Source: an uncultured bacterium (GTDB lineage: Bacteria > Planctomycetota > UBA1135 > GCA-002686595). Taken from it: DNA of 15,857 nucleotides. Location: positions 1-15,857 of the forward strand of contig CAJXRJ010000081.1 in NCBI GenBank assembly GCA_913058555.1, given 5' to 3'. Shown here one piece after another: positions 12,130-15,857 of this stretch (positions are counted from its first letter, which is position 1; every line of letters begins with the position of its first letter). The position numbers and the translations under genes are program-made. Below the pieces are notes generated by a model, which did not search any database, had not been told where the DNA came from, and was given only the letters and a program-made list of their open reading frames with translations.

Positions 12130-13524
12130 TCAGTCGAGAAGCACCCGGGTACCGTCCGTAAAATTTGATCCGCCCATCGAGGGGTCTCGATACCAGCACT
12201 GAAACCGCCAGGTCTGGCCCGAAAGGCCCGGTACCGGTCCTTGGGCTGTGGGGATCTGAAGGAGGTCCACGCGCACCTCCAAGGTGCCCCCCGGCCCCCC
12301 TTGCGACACGGGGAAGCGACCGATCGCGCCCCCGAGGCAAAGGGTCCCCGCTGAGCCTCCCGCTAAGGGGAGGATCGCCGCGTCCCTGGAAGCCAGCGGC
12401 AACACGGCGACGCCCGCGGGAAGGCCCGTCGCGCGCAGGAAGAGCCCATTCAGGTCGGGGCTGTTGGCGCCGAGCAAGTAGACGGCCCCGGCGGCTCCCG
12501 TCGAATTCACAGAACCCGAGCCGCAGTAGGACGAGGACACCTGGGCATCCACGTTGAAGAAACGCGCAGGCGCCGCGGGCGCGCCACCGCCCAGCAGGAA
12601 CCGCCGGCCGTCCGCCGCAGCCGACACCACGGTGGTGAATGCGCCGACGTCGCCAAGGCCCTCGGACTGTAGGTAAGCCGCGAAGGACTGGGTCCCGTTG
12701 ACTGGTGTCCAGGCGAATCCCTCCGGCTGGGCCCCCGCCGCCGCGCGATTGCCGATCACCAACGCCCCGTCGTCTGAGACCTTCAGCGCAGCGTGGGTCG
12801 CGAAGCCGCCGGTGGACCCCAGGGGCGGCAGATCGATCCGGCCGATGGAACGATTCCAGCGAAAGGGCACCGTTCCAGAAACACTGGGTATCGCGCCCGC
12901 GCCCCACTCCCCGTTTTCGCTCACGGCAGAGCCCGTACTGCCCGGTGGCGCAACGAGGGTTGCCTCCCCCACCGCGTCCCAGACCGCCGCCCGCGAGACC
13001 CCACTGGGAAAATGAGCCGTCCCGACCGAGAGGATGGCGCCGAGGGAGACGGCGGAGACCTCGACGCGGTCCGCGCCGGACGGGAGTTCGAACCTGGTCA
13101 ACGCGCCGGTCTGCCGGTCCCACAGATAGGGGCGGGCGCCCCCTGGGTCCGATTGCGCGGCCACATACCTGCCGTCACTCGACAAGGCCATGCCGCGCTG
13201 GCCTCCCACGAACCCAAGCGAGCCCCAGCCGATGCCGCGAACCCAGAGAGCCCCTGCGCCAACGCCGTTCGCAAGCACCACGTCCCCGTCATTCGAAACG
13301 GCGATGGCGGCGCCCCCGGGGCCGCCAAGTTCCTCCCAGCCGCCGCCCGGCACCCAAAGGCCAGCGCCCCCCGAAAGCCCAGGACCCGCGACGTGGTCAC
13401 CCCGGGGGCTCAAGACCGTCGGCGAACGATCGAGCGGCAGCGAGAGCACCTGTTGCGCCCGCGCCAGCGATGCACAGGCGATGGCAGCGCATACGGGGAG
13501 CACGGGGTGGAGCCAATGGGTCAT
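12130..13524 (-). CDS. Secreted HAF-repeat protein with planctomycete-type C-terminal domain
   Basis: From ATG 13524 the product has 464 residues with a classical signal peptide ending near LARAQ (about residue 24). Residues about 35-320 contain at least five short repeats of the form A-x-S-x-DG-x-V-x-G (VSNDGDVV, LSSDGRYVA, VSENGEWGAG, VSDDGALVIG, AAADGRRFLLGG), the pattern of secreted HAF-repeat beta-propeller-like proteins. Residues about 333-464 form a separate domain: YCGSGSVNSTGAAG, ATGLPAGV, GGSAGTLCLGGAIGRF, then TWRFQCWYRD and SNFTDG. I recall this domain at the end of many secreted planctomycete proteins, where it may serve as an export or surface-anchoring module. Its molecular function is not established to my knowledge. 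The gene is divergent from the sulfatase with 93 bp between starts, so the two may share a regulatory region. Confidence 0.82.
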   Translation of the reverse strand: MTHWLHPVLPVCAAIACASLARAQQVLSLPLDRSPTVLSPRGDHVAGPGLSGGAGLWVPGGGWEELGGPGGAAIAVSNDGDVVLANGVGAGALWVRGIGWGSLGFVGGQRGMALSSDGRYVAAQSDPGGARPYLWDRQTGALTRFELPSGADRVEVSAVSLGAILSVGTAHFPSGVSRAAVWDAVGEATLVAPPGSTGSAVSENGEWGAGAIPSVSGTVPFRWNRSIGRIDLPPLGSTGGFATHAALKVSDDGALVIGNRAAAGAQPEGFAWTPVNGTQSFAAYLQSEGLGDVGAFTTVVSAAADGRRFLLGGGAPAAPARFFNVDAQVSSSYCGSGSVNSTGAAGAVYLLGANSPDLNGLFLRATGLPAGVAVLPLASRDAAILPLAGGSAGTLCLGGAIGRFPVSQGGPGGTLEVRVDLLQIPTAQGPVPGLSGQTWRFQCWYRDPSMGGSNFTDGTRVLLD

Positions 13525-13617
13525 GATGGTTGAGTCCGGGAGTCCTGCGGCGAAACGCTCTCCGCCCAAGCCCCAGATGAGGCTCCGAACAGCCAGACCG
13601 TATCACCCCCCTAGACC

Positions 13618-15057
13618 ATGCACAGCAGATCCCCCATCTGGTTCCCGCTCGCCCTGATCGCAGTCGCCAATTGGGGCTGCCAAGCACCCGAATCAGGGGA
13701 AGCGATGGTCGCATGGGACCCCCCGGCTGCCGCACATGCCTCCCCACCCAACATCGTCCTGATCCTCTGTGACGACCTCGGCTACGCAGACCTCGGCTTC
13801 ACCGGATGCGAGGACATTCCCACGCCCCACCTCGACCGGCTCGCCCGCGAGGGAGTCCTGTGCACAGACGCCCACGTGAGCGCATCGGTTTGCGCCCCTT
13901 CCCGGGCGGGGCTCCTGACCGGCGTCTACCAACAACGCGGCGGCTTCGAAGCCAACCTCGGCTCGGGGGAGGGCCTCCTGCCCGGGACGCGCACGTTCGC
14001 GGCGGACCTCCAGGGCGCGGGCTACCAAACGTGCCTCGTGGGCAAATGGCACCTGGGATCAAAGCCAGGGAGCCGCCCCGATGCGATGGGTTTCGATCAC
14101 TTCACCGGGCTGCTCGGCGGATCCCGCTCGTACTTTCCCATCGACAAGAAGACGCCATCCAAACAGCAGCGGATCGAGCGCGACGGCGAGGTCTTACCGG
14201 AGGAGTCCCTCGGCTATGTCACCGACGCCTTCACGGATGAAGGCGTGCGCTACATCGAAGAGCGCGACCCGGCGAAGCCTCTGATGCTGTTCATGTCGTA
14301 CACCGCTCCCCACAGCCCGATGCACGCGCGGCCGGACCTCTTGGAGCGCTTCTCGTCCATCGAGAATCCGCGCCGCGCCAAGTACGCGGCGATGGTGGCG
14401 TGCCTTGATGAAGGTGTCGGCCGACTGCGGGGTGCGCTCGAAACCGAAGGCATGGCCGACAACACGATGATCGTCTTCCTGTCCGACAACGGCGGCGCGA
14501 CAACCAACGCTTCGGACAACGGGCCATGGCGTGGGATGAAAGGATCCAAGTGGGAAGGTGGGCACCGCGTTCCTTTCGTCGTGCACTACCCGGGCCGGCT
14601 CGCGCCAGGCCAGTTCGACGGCTGCCTTTCGAGCCTGGACCTTGCCCCCACATTCGCCGCAGCGGCGCAATGCGTCGATGCGTTGCCCAGCGACGGCGTG
14701 GACCTGATGCCGTTCCTTGAATCCAAGGCCAGGGGCCCGGTCCATGGGGAGCTCTTCTGGCGCCGCGCGGTCGCGGCTGCCTACCGCGATGGGGACTGGA
14801 AGCTCATTCGCATCGACGAGAAAGACGGCACCCGGCGGCCGCCCATTCTCGTGGACCTTGCGAGCGATCCTGGGGAACGCTCGGATGTGTCCGGCGCTCA
14901 CCCAACACGCGTCGAGGGCATGCTCCAAAAACTCGAGTCGTGGGAGTCTGGGCTCATGGAGCCACGCTGGATGACGGGCGAGATCTGGCGCGAAAACCAG
15001 CGCAACAAACACCTGATGAGCGTCGTCACGCGCGAAGACGAGCGGCGCCTGCCGTAG
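13618..15057 (+). CDS. S1-family sulfatase, secreted (probable lipoprotein)
   Basis: The 479-residue protein is a complete formylglycine-dependent sulfatase that removes sulfate esters, probably from sulfated polysaccharides. The activation motif C92-A-P-S-R96 is intact; Cys92 would be converted to formylglycine. Metal and active-site residues are recognisable: D52/D53 in ILCDDLGYADLG, GK143WH145LG, APH232SPM, LSD290N291GG and the lysine region GMKGSKWEGG. The N-terminus is a hydrophobic leader, and Cys21 (NWGC) may be lipidated, which would anchor the enzyme facing outward. No carbohydrate-processing or formylglycine-generating gene is visible nearby, so the sugar substrate cannot be assigned. 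Sulfatases are numerous in marine planctomycetes, in line with the proposed origin. Confidence 0.95.
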   Translation: MHSRSPIWFPLALIAVANWGCQAPESGEAMVAWDPPAAAHASPPNIVLILCDDLGYADLGFTGCEDIPTPHLDRLAREGVLCTDAHVSASVCAPSRAGLLTGVYQQRGGFEANLGSGEGLLPGTRTFAADLQGAGYQTCLVGKWHLGSKPGSRPDAMGFDHFTGLLGGSRSYFPIDKKTPSKQQRIERDGEVLPEESLGYVTDAFTDEGVRYIEERDPAKPLMLFMSYTAPHSPMHARPDLLERFSSIENPRRAKYAAMVACLDEGVGRLRGALETEGMADNTMIVFLSDNGGATTNASDNGPWRGMKGSKWEGGHRVPFVVHYPGRLAPGQFDGCLSSLDLAPTFAAAAQCVDALPSDGVDLMPFLESKARGPVHGELFWRRAVAAAYRDGDWKLIRIDEKDGTRRPPILVDLASDPGERSDVSGAHPTRVEGMLQKLESWESGLMEPRWMTGEIWRENQRNKHLMSVVTREDERRLP

Positions 15058-15121
15058 CCGGCGGCTCAGCTCAAGCGGTCCACGACCTACGGCTGCGACC
15101 TGTCGAACGCGGGGCCCTGGC

Positions 15122-15810
15122 TCAGAACCAGATCGCCATCGGGCGGCCGCTGTCGTCGAGCTCCGGTTCCGCGGGGACGCACTCCGCCTCCCCGGCGGCG
15201 ATGCGCCGAGCGGACCAAGCGCAGATCGCAGCGTCGAGCACATCATCCACTGGCGCGGCGCCCGCCGAACCGAGATGGGCCGGCAAATGGATCCCGACGG
15301 ATGCCAGGGCCTCCTGGCGCTCGACGGCGCCATTCCACGTGCGCTTATTGGAGAGCAGCACACGACCCGAAAGCGCGCGGTAGGCGAGCTCGGGATGCAC
15401 CTCGTAAACGTCGCGGTTGGCGCACAGGGGCTCGGCTTCGAGGATGTTGTGACGCAGGGCGAAGCTCTGGGCGGAGATGCTCTTGCCGGTCAGCTCGATG
15501 GCCTTCGTGCGTGCGGCCGCGTAGGTCGCAGCTTCGAGCACAGGCCTTGGGGGCGCGGGGAAGACCGTCGCGCGGCGCGGCCCGAGGAGCATCTTCGCCT
15601 CGAGGTCGGCGGCCCGGGCTCCCTGGGTCGGCAGACCGATCGGCACATCGATCGCGATGGCCGAAGCCTTGGGGTAGGCGTCCAGGACTTCCTGGAGCGT
15701 GTCGACGAGGATCGCGCTCCCGAACGACCCCTCGGAGCCAAGGGCGATGGCGATCCATCGACCTTTCGCACCGTCCACACCGACGCACAGTCCGCCCTGT
15801 CGGTCGGCCC
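15122..15810 (-). CDS. DUF429 family protein, 5' end missing
   Basis: The frame matches the DUF429 family, predicted RNase H-like fold proteins of unproven function: GVDGAKGRWIAI at the start, AIDVPIGLPTQGARAADLEAKMLLGPRRATVFPAP, then YEVHPELAYRAL, NKRTWNGAVERQEAL, PVDDVLDAAICAW and SGRPMAIWF. The frame stays open past the GTG at 15778 through 15810, and the codons there add LCVGV, completing the conserved first strand VGVDG. The GTG is therefore not the start; the real start lies beyond the contig end. Any reading past 15810 is adapter. It converges on the sulfatase gene with a 64-bp gap that shows no clear hairpin. Confidence 0.85.
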
Positions 15811-15857
15811 CTGTCTCTTATACACATCTCCGAGCCCACGAGACTAGGCATGATCTC
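15811..15857 (-). other. Illumina Nextera adapter and i7 index (right contig end)
   Basis: Positions 15811-15844 are the reverse complement of the Nextera Read 2 adapter. TAGGCATG at 15845-15852 matches the i7 barcode I recall as N706, and ATCTC at 15853-15857 is the start of the P7 flow-cell sequence. It is not genomic. Confidence 0.98.

Noticed and set aside
12107..13123. Minus-strand 338-codon frame alternative to the HAF-repeat protein
   Set aside because: It is rich in Arg and Gly without domains. The frame chosen has a signal peptide, internal repeats and a recognisable C-terminal domain.
14194..15363. Minus-strand 389-codon open frame
   Set aside because: It is antisense to the sulfatase, which has an intact CxPSR motif and metal ligands, and it overlaps the DUF429 gene out of frame.
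15275..15847. Plus-strand 190-codon frame at the right end
   Set aside because: It is antisense to the DUF429 gene and its last residues are translated adapter.
1..15857. CRISPR array, transposase, integrase or prophage genes
   Set aside because: No regularly spaced repeats and no recombinase or phage motifs were found on either strand. The integrase expected for the island would lie outside the window.

Overview
The window looks like one draft or metagenomic contig from a Planctomycetota-like marine bacterium. The lineage call is an inference. It rests on high GC in most of the window (about 68-70% in sampled lines), a secreted S1-type sulfatase, several short lipoproteins, and a secreted protein whose C-terminal domain (NSTG ... 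GTLCLGG.IGRF ... TW.FQ.WYRD ... SNFT) I recall as recurrent in secreted planctomycete proteins. Both contig ends are untrimmed Illumina Nextera Read 2 adapter (1-36 and 15811-15857), so genes touching the ends are cut and all coding calls inside the adapters are artefacts.

Region 1 (37-3618) looks like accessory DNA. Two overlapping minus-strand genes come first. One encodes a protein with a degenerate diadenylate-cyclase-like (DACNV-type) sensor domain, the other an unrecognised mostly helical partner. They start only 24 nt after the 3' end of an intact tRNA-Arg(CCT). A divergent gene for an HNH-like zinc protein follows. The region ends with a 46-nt copy of the 3' half of another tRNA-Arg(CCT) (3573-3618), in the form left by integrases that target tRNA genes. 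Sampled GC here is lower (about 52-65%). The simplest reading is the right end of an integrated island carrying a possible conflict/defence two-gene cassette.

Region 2 (3619-4097) has no convincing gene. It ends in a strong GC-rich hairpin that may terminate a small RNA.

Region 3 (4098-15810) looks like planctomycete chromosome. A TetR regulator with a promoter very close to its start codon and a small palindrome is followed by a large secreted serine hydrolase (PBP4b/class C beta-lactamase type) with an extra C-terminal domain. Convergent to it are a possible outer-membrane/periplasmic barrel-like lipoprotein and an Old Yellow Enzyme. Then come an unknown lipoprotein and a membrane protein that looks like an M48 metallopeptidase without its zinc motif, ended by an 18-bp perfect terminator hairpin. 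On the minus strand follow a lipoprotein with two YCII-like modules and the secreted HAF-repeat protein. The sulfatase is divergent from the latter, and a DUF429 gene is truncated by the right contig end.

The most interesting part is the left arm: the DAC-like sensor gene plus its unknown partner, joined to a tRNA, inside a tRNA-bounded accessory segment.
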